A stretch of DNA of 64,000 nt from Sweltsa coloradensis (lineage: Eukaryota > Arthropoda > Insecta > Plecoptera > Chloroperlidae): the NCBI GenBank assembly GCA_024449915.1, contig JAMZAV010000167.1, positions 62,001-126,000 of the forward strand. The letters are read 5' to 3'. Under the pieces are notes generated by a model. The model was given only the letters and a program-made list of their open reading frames with translations. It made no database searches and was not told the DNA's origin. Positions 55,701 to 64,000 of this stretch are shown piece by piece. The translations under genes were made by a program, and so were the position numbers. Every line of letters starts with the position of its first letter. Positions within the stretch are counted from its first letter, which is position 1.

Positions 55701-57317
55701 ATCTGCTTCCACTCAGTCCAAGATTTAGGGCAAAGCAGATGCGTCCATCTGGAGTATTGGTGGCTTTCTGAATTCCCCCATCTTAATTTATGGTTGATGT
55801 ATTAACTTACTGTTCAGTTCTAGTCTTCTTGACTTCTTGTTTTGCTTCACTTGCGAGCATACAAGCACGTACGCTTATTGCGAGGCCATGTTTAGGTCGC
55901 TCACTCGCTGCGAGAATTGGCATGTTTTAGGCCTAGAATCGCGTGTTTACTTTACACAGTTTTACTATCTTTTAAGCTTTGCTCCACTTTTGACACCATG
56001 TTGTATATTGTGCGTAGGTTTATAATAGTTGACATAATAAAACAGTCCACACGTGAATATGATTCTAACAACAGTAGTATTTATTAATTACTTGGTACCA
56101 GTAAATATGAGTGTGATTCTACCAGTCACCATTGCGTCTCGTCTGTGATGCCTGGTAGTTCTAGAGACGGCCGCCAGGTAGCAGCTCTTGATGGCTCGTA
56201 ATTTAAAAAACAATTCAAATACACAACAGCTTCATTATGACAGGCCACTAAAATATCATTAACCAATCAGGATATATTTGGGTATCTACTTAACTAAAAC
56301 AATTTCTTAGGACTAAAACACAGTTGTAAGAACTGAGCCTTAAGCTTCACTTGGTCAGCAAACATAATCGCGGATCACATTCCCGGCCCATCTTTCATTG
56401 CCTGTCTAGACCTACCTAGGGTACCTACCATCTAACAGGCCTATAACAGGCCCATTCCACAATCGTCTTGAGGTTTTACCTGTTTTAGTATGGAGGAAGT
56501 GAGCACTAACCACTTCACCAAACCCATGCCCGTTCCTCCTGATAGTGGCTGGATGGATCTGTCCAGCACGGGCATATTCCTACTCCATATGCCCTTAGTC
56601 CTGACGTTTACTCCTCCTCCTCTCCTCCTCCTCCTATGATTATCAGTAGGATGTGTAAGAACTTAGTTTTGTATTATGCATGTTGCAGGAGAGGCTCTTG
56701 GCGCCATTGGATCATCCGAAGCTTTAAACATTCTTCAAGAGTATACCAAGGATCCAGTCACTGAGGTAGCAGAGACATGTCAGTTGGCACTTGATCGCAT
56801 TAAGTGGTTGAACGAGCCCAGCCACACAATGGATCAGCTCTCAAACAATCCATTTGAGTCTGTTGACCCTGCTCCCCCTGCTGAAGAAACAAATATAGCC
56901 ACATTAAAGAAACATCTCCTTGATGAAGAAAGATCATTGTTTGAACGTTACAGAGCAATGTTCTCATTAAGGAACATGAGGTCGCAAGAGAGTGTGCTTG
57001 CACTTTCTGATGGTTTAAAAGCTGGTAGTGCACTGTTTCGCCATGAGGTCGCATTTGTGCTTGGTCAGCTACAAGAAAAAGTCAGTGTTCCGTTTTTAAA
57101 GGAATCTCTTGAAGATCTAACAGAGAATGAGATGGTTCGACACGAATGTGCTGAAGCTCTGGGAGCCATTGCATCACCAGACTGCCTTGAAGTTTTACAC
57201 CGTTTTGTAAAGGACAACAAACGTGTTGTTAGTGAGAGTTGTGTAATTGCTCTTGATATGTGCGAGTATGAGAACAGTCCTGAATTTCAATATGCAGACA
57301 CTCTTTTGAAAGTTTAA
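49453..57317 (+). CDS. DOHH: Deoxyhypusine hydroxylase, complete
   Basis: Two coding exons, 49453-49732 and 56689-57317, join in phase 1 through a split glycine codon and give 302 residues, the same length as human DOHH. The protein is a run of HEAT-like repeats in two halves. All four metal-binding His-Glu pairs are present: H58-E59 (KHELAYCLGQ), H91-E92 (RHEAGEALGAIG), H212-E213 (RHEVAFVLGQ) and H245-E246 (RHECAEALGAIA). The di-iron enzyme hydroxylates deoxyhypusine on eIF5A in the cytosol, the last step of hypusine formation. The start follows a non-coding in-frame stretch; the first ATG giving the family N-terminus is at 49453. The 6.96-kb intron holds a hAT element and a complete Gypsy element. 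The host protein looks intact. Confidence 0.97.
49885..50060 (+). repeat. tRNA-derived SINE
   Basis: 'ttggttagtgctcatgc' (A-box-like) and 'gggttcgattcctac' (B box) at tRNA-like spacing form the head near 49900-49965. A body of about 90 bp follows, ending 'ggacaggctctcctatg'. No cloverleaf 3' end is seen, so it is a SINE and not a tRNA gene. Confidence 0.5.
50234..50938. mobile_element. hAT-type element in the DOHH intron
   Basis: The ends CAGTGTTGGG and CCCAACACTG are perfect inverses, and the 8-bp duplication GCTACCGG (50226-50233 and 50939-50946) is perfect. Subterminal regions are full of GAACTTTT and AAAAGTTC repeats. At 705 bp there is no transposase. Confidence 0.92.
51314..51542 (-). 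repeat. 3' LTR of the Gypsy element
   Basis: 229 bp, starts TGTTGTATATTG and ends ATACACAACA on the plus strand. It is nearly identical to 55999-56228 except for scattered substitutions and short indels. Confidence 0.93.
51543..51552 (-). other. Polypurine tract
   Basis: AGAGGGGAGG on the minus strand directly precedes the 3' LTR, the usual plus-strand primer for reverse transcription. Confidence 0.7.
51628..55960 (-). pseudogene. Gypsy gag-pol remains
   Basis: Going 5' to 3' on the minus strand: two CCHC knuckles (C-x2-C...H-x4-C, 54964-55065); a protease with D-T-G near 54790 just before a one-base frameshift, then 'NVIPSKLIDQLGL'; RT with 'HPPRRIPIMLKPRVKEAL' and 'FKRLPFGISSAPEVFQ' (53877-54386), the active site reading F-D-D ('IIFDDLLI', 53741-53950); RNase H with 'IQTDASKDGLGC' and 'RYAQIEKELLAI' (52795-53556); integrase core with 'SDNMPFASNEF' and 'NGLAERSVQ' (52267-52521); and an integrase C-terminal part (51628-52011). 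At least five frame breaks exclude function. Confidence 0.88.
55982..55998 (-). other. Primer binding site for tRNA-Leu
   Basis: TGGTGTCAAAAGTGGAG directly follows the 5' LTR. It pairs with the CCA-terminated 3' end of animal tRNA-Leu with few mismatches, judging from recalled tRNA sequence. Confidence 0.7.
55999..56228 (-). repeat. 5' LTR of the Gypsy element
   Basis: 230 bp, TG...CA, adjoining the primer site on one side and the GCTTC duplication on the other. Confidence 0.93.
56234..56688 (+). other. End of the DOHH intron
   Basis: Holds a short TCC-rich run (56598-56635) and the acceptor 'catgttgcag' at 56679-56688. Nothing else was recognised. Confidence 0.6.
56689..57317 (+). CDS. DOHH: DOHH coding exon 2
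   Basis: Starts GA GAG GCT, completing the split glycine, and reads EALGAIGSSEAL. It carries the last two His-Glu motifs and ends ADTLLKV with TAA at 57315-57317. Confidence 0.96.
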
Positions 57318-57544
57318 CATCATTATTAAATGTAGCCTAGGTAGGCTATCTTCCTTGAGTTGGCCTACTGCTGTGCAACTACCTCGTAGTGCAGCATGAA
57401 AGTCCATATTGAGAACATCCAAATATTTACCTTGACCAGTTTCAATATAACTCTTAAGCTAATTTATACATACAATATACTTGGATTGATCATGTAGACC
57501 TGCAATTAAGTTTATTTGCCTAGTTGTGAAACTTCTATATTGCC

Positions 57545-57550
57545 AATAAA
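57545..57550 (+). terminator. DOHH poly(A) signal
   Basis: AATAAA lies about 230 bp past the stop, followed by T/G-rich sequence, as expected for cleavage and polyadenylation. Confidence 0.6.
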
Positions 57551-57764
57551 TTGTTTGTTTTTAATTTATATATACAAACTGTATTTTGTAAGCTTACCAG
57601 TAAACATGAATATTGTACACCATTGTCTATGCGTTGCATACCTTGGGGAGAGGTCATCAAGATCCCGTAAAACGTTTCTATCATGAATGATCCAGTTCCA
57701 TTTTATCAAACCATTTCTATATTTCAAATGCTACGACTGTCATCAATGCATTATTACCACGGAT

Positions 57765-57842
57765 TCAAAAAAAAAGTAAAAAACACTGAAACCATTTTAA
57801 TTTTTAATCAATATGGTTTCAGTGTTTATTACTTTTTTTAAC
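57765..57842. repeat. Foldback sequence, about 27-bp arms
   Basis: 'aacactgaaaccat' near 57781 is inverted as 'atggtttcagtgtt' near 57813, with A/T runs and 'agtaa' extending the arms. It may be a tiny foldback element, but no direct duplication was identified. Confidence 0.5.
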
Positions 57843-57850
57843 CTGTTACC

Positions 57851-58449
57851 TTTAGGCTTGTCAACAAACATGAACACAACTTCTTTCAAGTACCAAACTT
57901 ATTGGTAATTATTTATTAAACATTTAGTATTAAGAGTTGTGCCACTGCAAAGTGTGAAGCTCAAACCACCAACTCCTAAGCATTGCCATAACTTATTTCA
58001 AGGTCAGCAGCATGAGTATGGTAAATTTAAATTCACCTTACTGACAAGATATAAATCTCATTTTAAATCCTATTATGTTATAGTAACCTATTAATTTTTT
58101 CAGTAAATATGTCTGTGACACTTTAGATTACACAGCTAAACCCACTTAAATTTAACAGATGTGATATGAACAGAAAGTAAATTATTAAAATTACACTACT
58201 TGTGACATGTTTATTTTTTTAGTAGCGAGGACTATAGTGTGCTACTTTTGAAAATGTAGTTAAGTAGCAAGTAGCAAGCTACTATAAACAGGTAACTGTA
58301 GCATAAAATTGGCACTGCTCTAATTTTGCAATAATGCAATTTAAACCATTACCATTGCAAAAATCTATCATTAGTTAATAATCCCAAATAAATGATAACA
58401 ACTTGCATGACTTTTCCACTTTTCTCAATACTACTTACACACACACACA
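57851..58449. other. Intergenic stretch, possible hAT remnant
   Basis: 58225-58320 contains 'aagtagcaagtagcaagc' and 'cactgctc', like the repeats next to some hAT ends; a similar 'gagctactaac' stretch lies at 59755-59790 on the far side of the LINE. No matching ends were verified and no gene was seen. Confidence 0.3.
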
Positions 58450-58933
58450 TGCTACACATGCTTTGTTCCGATTGTAATGATTTTTTCACAGAACCTTAAT
58501 TTCATCAATTAATATATTCATGTGAAATTTGGCGTTATCAAAAAACTATTTTTTACGAAAATCGCAATTTTACACTTTTTTATTTTAAAATTTCTTCGGC
58601 TTATAACACCTACATGCTTTATCCTATTGTAATGATTTTTTCACAGAACCTTAATTTTATGAATTAATATATTCGTGTAAAATTTGTGCGCAATCGAATA
58701 ATTATTTCTTATGAAAATTTTAATATTACGATTTTTTCCTTTTTTAAAATTACGATTCATTAAAAAAAAATTAAAATTTAACTTAATTTTTTTTAAATTT
58801 AATTCAAATTTCAAAAATCTTTAACTTAGTAATGATTTTTTCACAGAACAACAGAAAATCCGCATAACACATGGCAGCTCAATGCACCATTACGCTCATC
58901 CAACAACGCGGCGGGACTTAAGCGTTTTCCTAG
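58450..58933 (+). mobile_element. Helentron-like element, 5'-truncated
   Basis: It matches the right part of 62104-62706 and ends 'cgggacttaagcgttttcct' plus AG, followed by T. The left edge begins inside the element near an (AC)n run. Confidence 0.6.
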
Positions 58934-59049
58934 TTATTTTTATTTATCCTATATTCATATAAACGTAACCTGGGAAATACTAAAGACTGCTTGAAAGCAA
59001 TAAGCATGTAACAGAAATGGCACTTTATTCTCTTAGGAAACAAAATTTA

Positions 59050-59757
59050 ACTCTGTAGTCGTCCATGGTGACAAAACCACGAAAGTAGCTGCACAAGTAG
59101 CAAGCCACATTCATTCACACCTTTCATACGGCATACTTTTTGGGGTGCATCACCGCATGCAATCAGACTGTTTAACCCTCCAGAAAAAGGCTATCTGCAT
59201 AATTGCCGGTGTATCCAGAAGGCACTCTTGTAGAGATCTCTTTAAAGAGCTGGGTATACCTACACTTGCTTGTTCCCTGATCCAAGCAGCATCCATCTTT
59301 GTCCGTTCAAATCCTAATCTCTTCCCTTCAAACACATCTGTTCACCCCATCACTTTACAAGAGCCAATCACCAAATCCACATTCCCACCCATAACCTTTC
59401 TCTATTCTCTTAAAATACTTGGCCCTAACCATCTCCAACAAGCTTCCCATCAGCATTCCCCCTCCATGACCTTCAAATCTCTTTTGAAAGCCTTCCAACT
59501 ATCCCAGAGCTTCTACTCCCTCCAAGAGTACTTCTCTGCATAACTTGTACACACATTCATTTTGTACATTCATTTGTATAAATACCCATTACCTGTTTGT
59601 ATAGCTATATGTTGTTATTTATTATTCTTTATCTATAATTATATTTTGTTACTATGTATCTTACTTTTATCTTAATAATAGACATGATGAAATCCATATT
59701 TGTATCCTGTACGAATCTACAGATGAATAAAAACTTAAACTTGAACGTGAACTTGAG
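59050..59757 (+). mobile_element. 5'-truncated LINE with (AAACTTG)n tail
   Basis: An open C-terminal RT segment contains 'SYGILFGVHHRM', 'LQKKAICIIAGVSRR' and 'CRDLFKELGIPTL', which match the region after the catalytic core in CR1/Jockey-like LINEs. It stops at 59543 and is followed by about 200 bp of 3' UTR and 'gatgaataaaaactt' plus 'aaacttgaac' units. It lacks the catalytic half. Confidence 0.78.
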
Positions 59758-60108
59758 CTACTAACAAAAAGAGCCTAAGCTACTTTCAATTTTCAAAGGA
59801 GCTTTAATAACTTAAACACACATTAGTCACAGGTAGAGAGCAATGAAAGTACTACACCCCACTAAAGTAGGCAATGTTGGACTGTTTTCCTTTATTGCAC
59901 AGAAATATCTATTTTTGTTTTCAATATTGTTTGAATGAATTTTGGTCGTGTACTATGCCTATAACCATACAACTACCTATGATGAATTTTAAAGATGGCT
60001 CACTAAACCACTTTCGAGACAGAAATATATGGAATACACGTATCCCAGGCATAAAAAAACTTGTAAAAATACAGCCAAACCTTACACATTCAAAAGCAAT
60101 GATATCTA

Positions 60109-60883
60109 CTAGGAAAACGCTAAAGTCCCGCCGCGTTGATGGATGAGCGTTTTTTTTGTAAGTTTTTTTTTGCGTTTTGTGCGTTTATTTGCACTTTTCC
60201 TTTGCAAGTGCTTTTTGAATGCATTGTGGAGGTGATTGTTGTCAGTTTCTATTGCTATTTGTTAATTGGTATTATAAACTTCAAAAAAGTCATATTAAAA
60301 CCTTTATTTTTCTGTAGATTCTGACTAATTTTTTCAACTTTTTCTTTCAAAAGGTACTACTCACCATAACCTTAATGTCCATGTGAAATCTGAACGTTGT
60401 AGCCCTACCCGTTTGGTCAGAATCGGCCAATGTGACGAAAATATCGCACTAAAAATTGAAAACTAATATTAAAACCTTTATTTCTATGGATTCTAGCTAA
60501 CTTTTTCAACTTTTCTTTCAAAAGGTACTACATCACCATAATCTTAATGTCCACGTGAAATATGAACGTTGTAGCCCCACCCGTTTGGTCAGAATCGGCC
60601 CAAATGTCACGAAAATATCGCACTAAAAAACGAAAAAAATCGTAAAAGTACGATATTCATGAGAAATATTTCTTCGATTGTACCCAAAAACAATACACCT
60701 CTAAGTTCAGAGAAAACGAAGGTCCGGTCAAATTTTCATCAAGATCGCATATGCCGTTTGCCCGGAATCGAGTGAACAAACAGACGGGAAAAAAAAAAAA
60801 AAAAACACCCGAGCTAAATTTTTTGGGGGGTCAGTGAAATTGAAGTCTTCGCTTCCGCTCGCTACGCTTGCTACGCTCATCCA
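60109..60883 (-). mobile_element. Helentron-like element inserted in a palindrome arm
   Basis: The plus strand starts CTAGGAAAACGC and ends CTACGCTCATCCA. Two tandem segments of about 180 bp share 'aacttttct' and 'caaaaggtacta' (60330-60470 and 60505-60640). The opposite palindrome arm shows the site before insertion: the host joins T to T with nothing duplicated, which is diagnostic of Helentron-type insertion. Confidence 0.7.
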
Positions 60884-60892
60884 AAAAGAGGA

Positions 60893-61118
60893 CCAAGCTC
60901 ATCTACCCTTCCACATTTGCGCATTCTTAATTCATAAACGTACACTACCCCGTAACGACATCCTTGAAAAGCTTGGCAAAATAGAATTTGCATGAACTAT
61001 TACCTTTAAATTAATAATTGCAAGATATATTTTGCCAAGCTATTCAAGGATGTAGTTATGGGGAAGTGTACGTTTATGAATTAAGAATGTGCAAATGTAG
61101 AAGGGTACATGAGCTTGG
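60893..61118. repeat. Inner inverted repeat, about 88-bp arms
   Basis: 'ccaagctcat' to 'gcttggcaaaat' (60893-60982) is inverted at 61029-61118 with about 10% differences. The 46-bp centre is A/T-rich. Confidence 0.8.
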
Positions 61119-61192
61119 CCTTTCTTTTAGTTTTCATTGCTTTTGAATGTGTAAGATTTGGCTGCATTTTCAAGTTTTTTGTATGTGTGGGA

Positions 61193-62103
61193 TCTCATTA
61201 TTTTTTCAAGTTTCATTGCAATTTTTTTGTTAAAAAAGAATAATTTTAATAAAGTAGTGTTAATTGCTACTAACAAAAGAATGTTAAATATCTATTGGCT
61301 CAATTTAAGGCTTTTTGTACGCATTGAAGAGGTGAATTTTGGTAAGTTTCTATAATTACTTTTTTATTATATACCTCTAAAAGACTTAATTAAATCCTAT
61401 ATTTTGATGCCTTCCAGCTAAATTTTTCAAATTTTTCTTTCAAAAGGCACTACATCACTATTACCTTAGGCCTAATGTCCATGTAAAATATAAACGTTGT
61501 AGCCCCACCCGTCTGGTCAATACAAATTAGACAGTAGTAGTAGTAGCAAGTAATAACTGGTGTATCCACCCGCTAAACTAAAAAAAATCATTTAGACTAA
61601 CTATTTATGAATGAACAGAAAAAACATTTGGTCCACCATTTCCCGAAAAACAATTGACAAACTTGGTAATTTTTTTGCTAGGTCCCATCGGCAAAAATCT
61701 ACTATAAGTTAAATAACATGGGGACGATCTTTGAGCCCCGTGACCTTGGAGGATTTTGGTCCAAAAAAATATTAGCAATCATTGACGTGCTCGACTACCT
61801 TTTCTGTAAATCCGCTACGGTTTGTTTTTACAGTGTAGGAAAGTGGTTCGGTCTAAATATTATGCTAATTAACAACAGTCAACAGGTTTAATTTCGGAGT
61901 GCATAATTTTGCGTGTTTGAGTGTATATTTGTGCACAATTTCAAGACAATGTTCTAAATGCCCATTTTAGATTGGCATGATGCTCTAGTATTGTAGTATC
62001 TATGCGAAACAAAAATAAACAGGTTGAAGCTGATTTGAGAAATTCACCAAAACGCAAACTTTCGCAAATTTCAGGATCGAAAAGCTTTTAAAATTCGTGT
62101 CTT
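61193..62103. other. Intergenic stretch, one repeat trace
   Basis: 61420-61520 resembles the 'caaaaggtactacatcacc' segment of the Helentron-like family. A short (AGT)n run lies near 61534. No gene was recognised. Confidence 0.45.
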
Positions 62104-62706
62104 TGGATGAGCGTAGCGAGCGAAGCGAAGATTCCATTTTACTACACTGGAGAAAAAAATCCGGAATGTTTTTGTTTTCTTCTTTTTTTTTGTATTTTTG
62201 TGTTTGTCCGCACGATTCCGGCTAAACCGATACTCCAATTGCAATGAAATTTTATGGATGCCTTCGAAATCTCTGAACTTAGAACTGCCACGTTTTTGAG
62301 CGCAATCGAAAAATTATTTCTCATTAAAATCGCAATTTTACGATTTTTTTCTTTTTTAAAACAATTCTTTGACTTATAACACCAACATGCTTTATCCGAT
62401 TGTAATGATTTTTTCACAGAACCTTAATTTTATGAATTAATATATTCGTGTGAAATTTGAGCGCAATCGAATAATTATTTCTTATGAAAATCGCAATTTT
62501 ACGATTTTTTTCTTTTTTAAAATTTCGATTAACTAAAAAAATTAAAAATTTAAGTTTATTTTTTATTTAATTTAAATTAATTTAAAAAATAATCTTCAAC
62601 AGTAATGATTTTTTCACAGAACAACAGAAAATCCGCATAACACATGGCAGCTCAATACACCAATTACGCTCATCCAACAACGCGGCGGGACTTAGCGTTT
62701 TCCTAG
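62104..62706 (+). mobile_element. Helentron-like element, best-preserved copy
   Basis: Starts TGGATGAGCGTAGCGAGCG and ends GCGTTTTCCTAG, between T and T. Near the 3' end AACGC and a GCG-containing partner may form a short stem before CTAG. Internally, two 'ttatccgattgtaatgattt'-like blocks are repeated. It is 603 bp with no coding capacity. Confidence 0.65.
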
Positions 62707-64000
62707 TAGTTTAGTCATAGGTACAAGGTAAAAATATCTAAACTCATTTTACTGTAGTATTATGCTCTAGATTATCTGGCTTTAAAAAAAATGGCGGTAA
62801 TAGCCTCTTTAGTGATTTTGAGCATATTTTCTACCCATTTTTTCGATCGTACCCCAATCAAATTTGGCATGTGTTCAGTGTTGTCATGTAGGCCTACCTA
62901 AATCCTCCCGATTATCACAGTTTTTAAGTTCATATCATATTTCATGATGACTGGGTGACACATTGAAAACACCAACTCGGCTTGCTGTATAAGGCACCAG
63001 AGTGTGTTAGCGCACGGCGGTACGAAATTGGTATGCGAAATAAAAAAGCTCGTCTGTCTACCTAGTCCAGGTATAATATTTCGAATTTATAAATAAAAAT
63101 GCTGTCTAATTACTTGCTATTATTTTATTTTTATTACGAGTTATATAATAATGTACAAGAAAATAGTTTACAAGAAAGAAGCCGTTTGATCCCCTACTAT
63201 GCGACCAACAACGTAACACATCTTGAGTTACTTTGAATGCACCCTATTAATACCACATCCCATCTGTATTCATTATACTTCACGAAATATACGATTTCAT
63301 AACACTTCTAACGGTGTATTATCACTGGTATTCTTATCATGAATTAAACTTGCATTTTTATTGCATGCTTATACGATAACAATGGGTTCGTGTAAAACAG
63401 TGAAATACTGATCTCAATCTCAGTGTATTTATTTATGCATTAAAATAAAAATCCTAGACTCTATATTGTGTGATTAATGTGTCTAGATTAACAGTTCAAT
63501 GAGAATAGCCGTATTATCTCTATTGTGTAGTGATCGACAAAAATCAATGTATATTTTTATTAGACTTCATTAATAAAATTCGTTGTTATTTTTTATTATA
63601 ATATGTCTATTATTTTTATAGATTGTAGGCAAAACAATGAGATTTAGATTAATATGTGTTCTTGCATTGATGTAATGTAAAACAAACATATGAACGAATC
63701 CAAATTGTGTGCGCTTGGGGTATTATTGAGACTAATAATGATGCATCAGTCACGCAGTTATATTGACTATAAGAAATTCCGTTTCCCATACTTTTGTCTC
63801 CATCTGGTAATTAAGCTACTTTAATTTAGCAAATGGCTCGCACACAAGTCTTCATGACTTTGCGGGCTTCTCCAACTTTATATTAAATAGATGATTATGT
63901 TCCAACCACTGTTTGTGTGTAAACCATATTATGTATTTATTTGAGAATAAATATATCTGAAATCTGAATCTGATCTAACCCTAGATGAGAATGAAGACGA
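62707..64000. other. Intergenic stretch, retroposon-like end at the edge
   Basis: No exon or RNA gene was recognised. 63825-63980 reads 'tcatgactttgcgggcttct', then 'gagaataaatatatctgaaa' and TCTGAA units, like a LINE 3' end with a short tandem tail. Confidence 0.4.

Larger units (their letters stand above)
51314..56228 (-). mobile_element. Ty3/Gypsy LTR retrotransposon (Mag/SURL-like), complete but inactive
   Basis: Two LTRs of about 230 bp (51314-51542 and 55999-56228), each TG...CA, are flanked by the 5-bp duplication GCTTC (51309-51313 and 56229-56233). The coding strand is minus, opposite to DOHH. Next to the 5' LTR the primer site TGGTGTCAAAAGTGGAG (55982-55998) fits the 3' end of tRNA-Leu, as in Mag/SURL elements. 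A purine tract AGAGGGGAGG (51543-51552) precedes the 3' LTR. The gag-pol order is zinc knuckles, protease, RT, RNase H and integrase, all broken by frameshifts. The LTRs differ at several positions, so the insertion is not recent. Confidence 0.93.
60043..61192. mobile_element. Long inverted-repeat element split by a Helentron-like insertion
   Basis: Outer arms 'acacattcaaaagcaatga' (60085-60103) and its inverse (about 61135-61153) continue into the inner arms at 60893-61118. Removing the insertion at 60109-60883 joins the left arm so that it runs parallel to the right arm over its length, giving a palindrome of about 375 bp. No target duplication was found at the outer edges. Confidence 0.65.

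Overview
This window is nuclear DNA of an animal. It holds four intron-rich, single-copy genes in about 64 kb, separated and interrupted by transposable elements. The genes are APEH, MRPS23, DNAJB13 and DOHH; each was found by protein similarity together with splice sites whose phases match. DNAJB13 is an axoneme protein, so the animal has motile cilia or flagella. The 5S-rRNA-headed SINE, a Gypsy element with a tRNA-Leu primer site of the Mag/SURL type, and the many copies of the palindrome TAGGCCTA suggest a marine invertebrate. An echinoderm, hemichordate or similar deuterostome is my guess, but the sequence does not prove a phylum.

Layout. 1-10164: the first three coding exons of APEH (minus strand, the rest lies off the left edge), with introns full of DNA transposons. 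10165-17433: intergenic, a decayed LINE carrying two nested DNA elements, then a 5S-derived SINE. 17434-25846: the last two exons of MRPS23 (minus), whose intron holds a decayed I-group LINE. 26722-42439: a nest of transposons, comprising a short TA-flanked element, a 10.3 kb pogo-like element, and a hAT element containing a piggyBac-like element containing a LINE. Inside this, about 28560-37440 looks like poorly polished sequence. 43905-44385: a SINE carrying two tiny palindromic insertions. 44595-48966: complete DNAJB13 (minus, six coding exons). 49453-57317: complete DOHH (plus, two coding exons), divergent from DNAJB13 across 486 bp, with a complete but dead Gypsy element and a hAT element in its single coding intron. 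57318-64000: repeats only.

The four host genes do not form a pathway. APEH removes acylated residues from peptides, MRPS23 is a mitochondrial ribosome subunit, DNAJB13 belongs to the axonemal radial spoke, and DOHH finishes the hypusine modification of eIF5A. No operon-like unit, CRISPR array or functional RNA gene was found.

The less ordinary content is in the mobile elements. Five hAT-type insertions have perfect 8-bp target duplications, one confirmed by an empty paralogous site. A family with CTAG ends inserts between T and T without duplication, which fits rolling-circle (Helentron-like) elements. Two 41- and 47-nt inserts are almost nothing but a hairpin, yet each is flanked by an 8-bp duplication.
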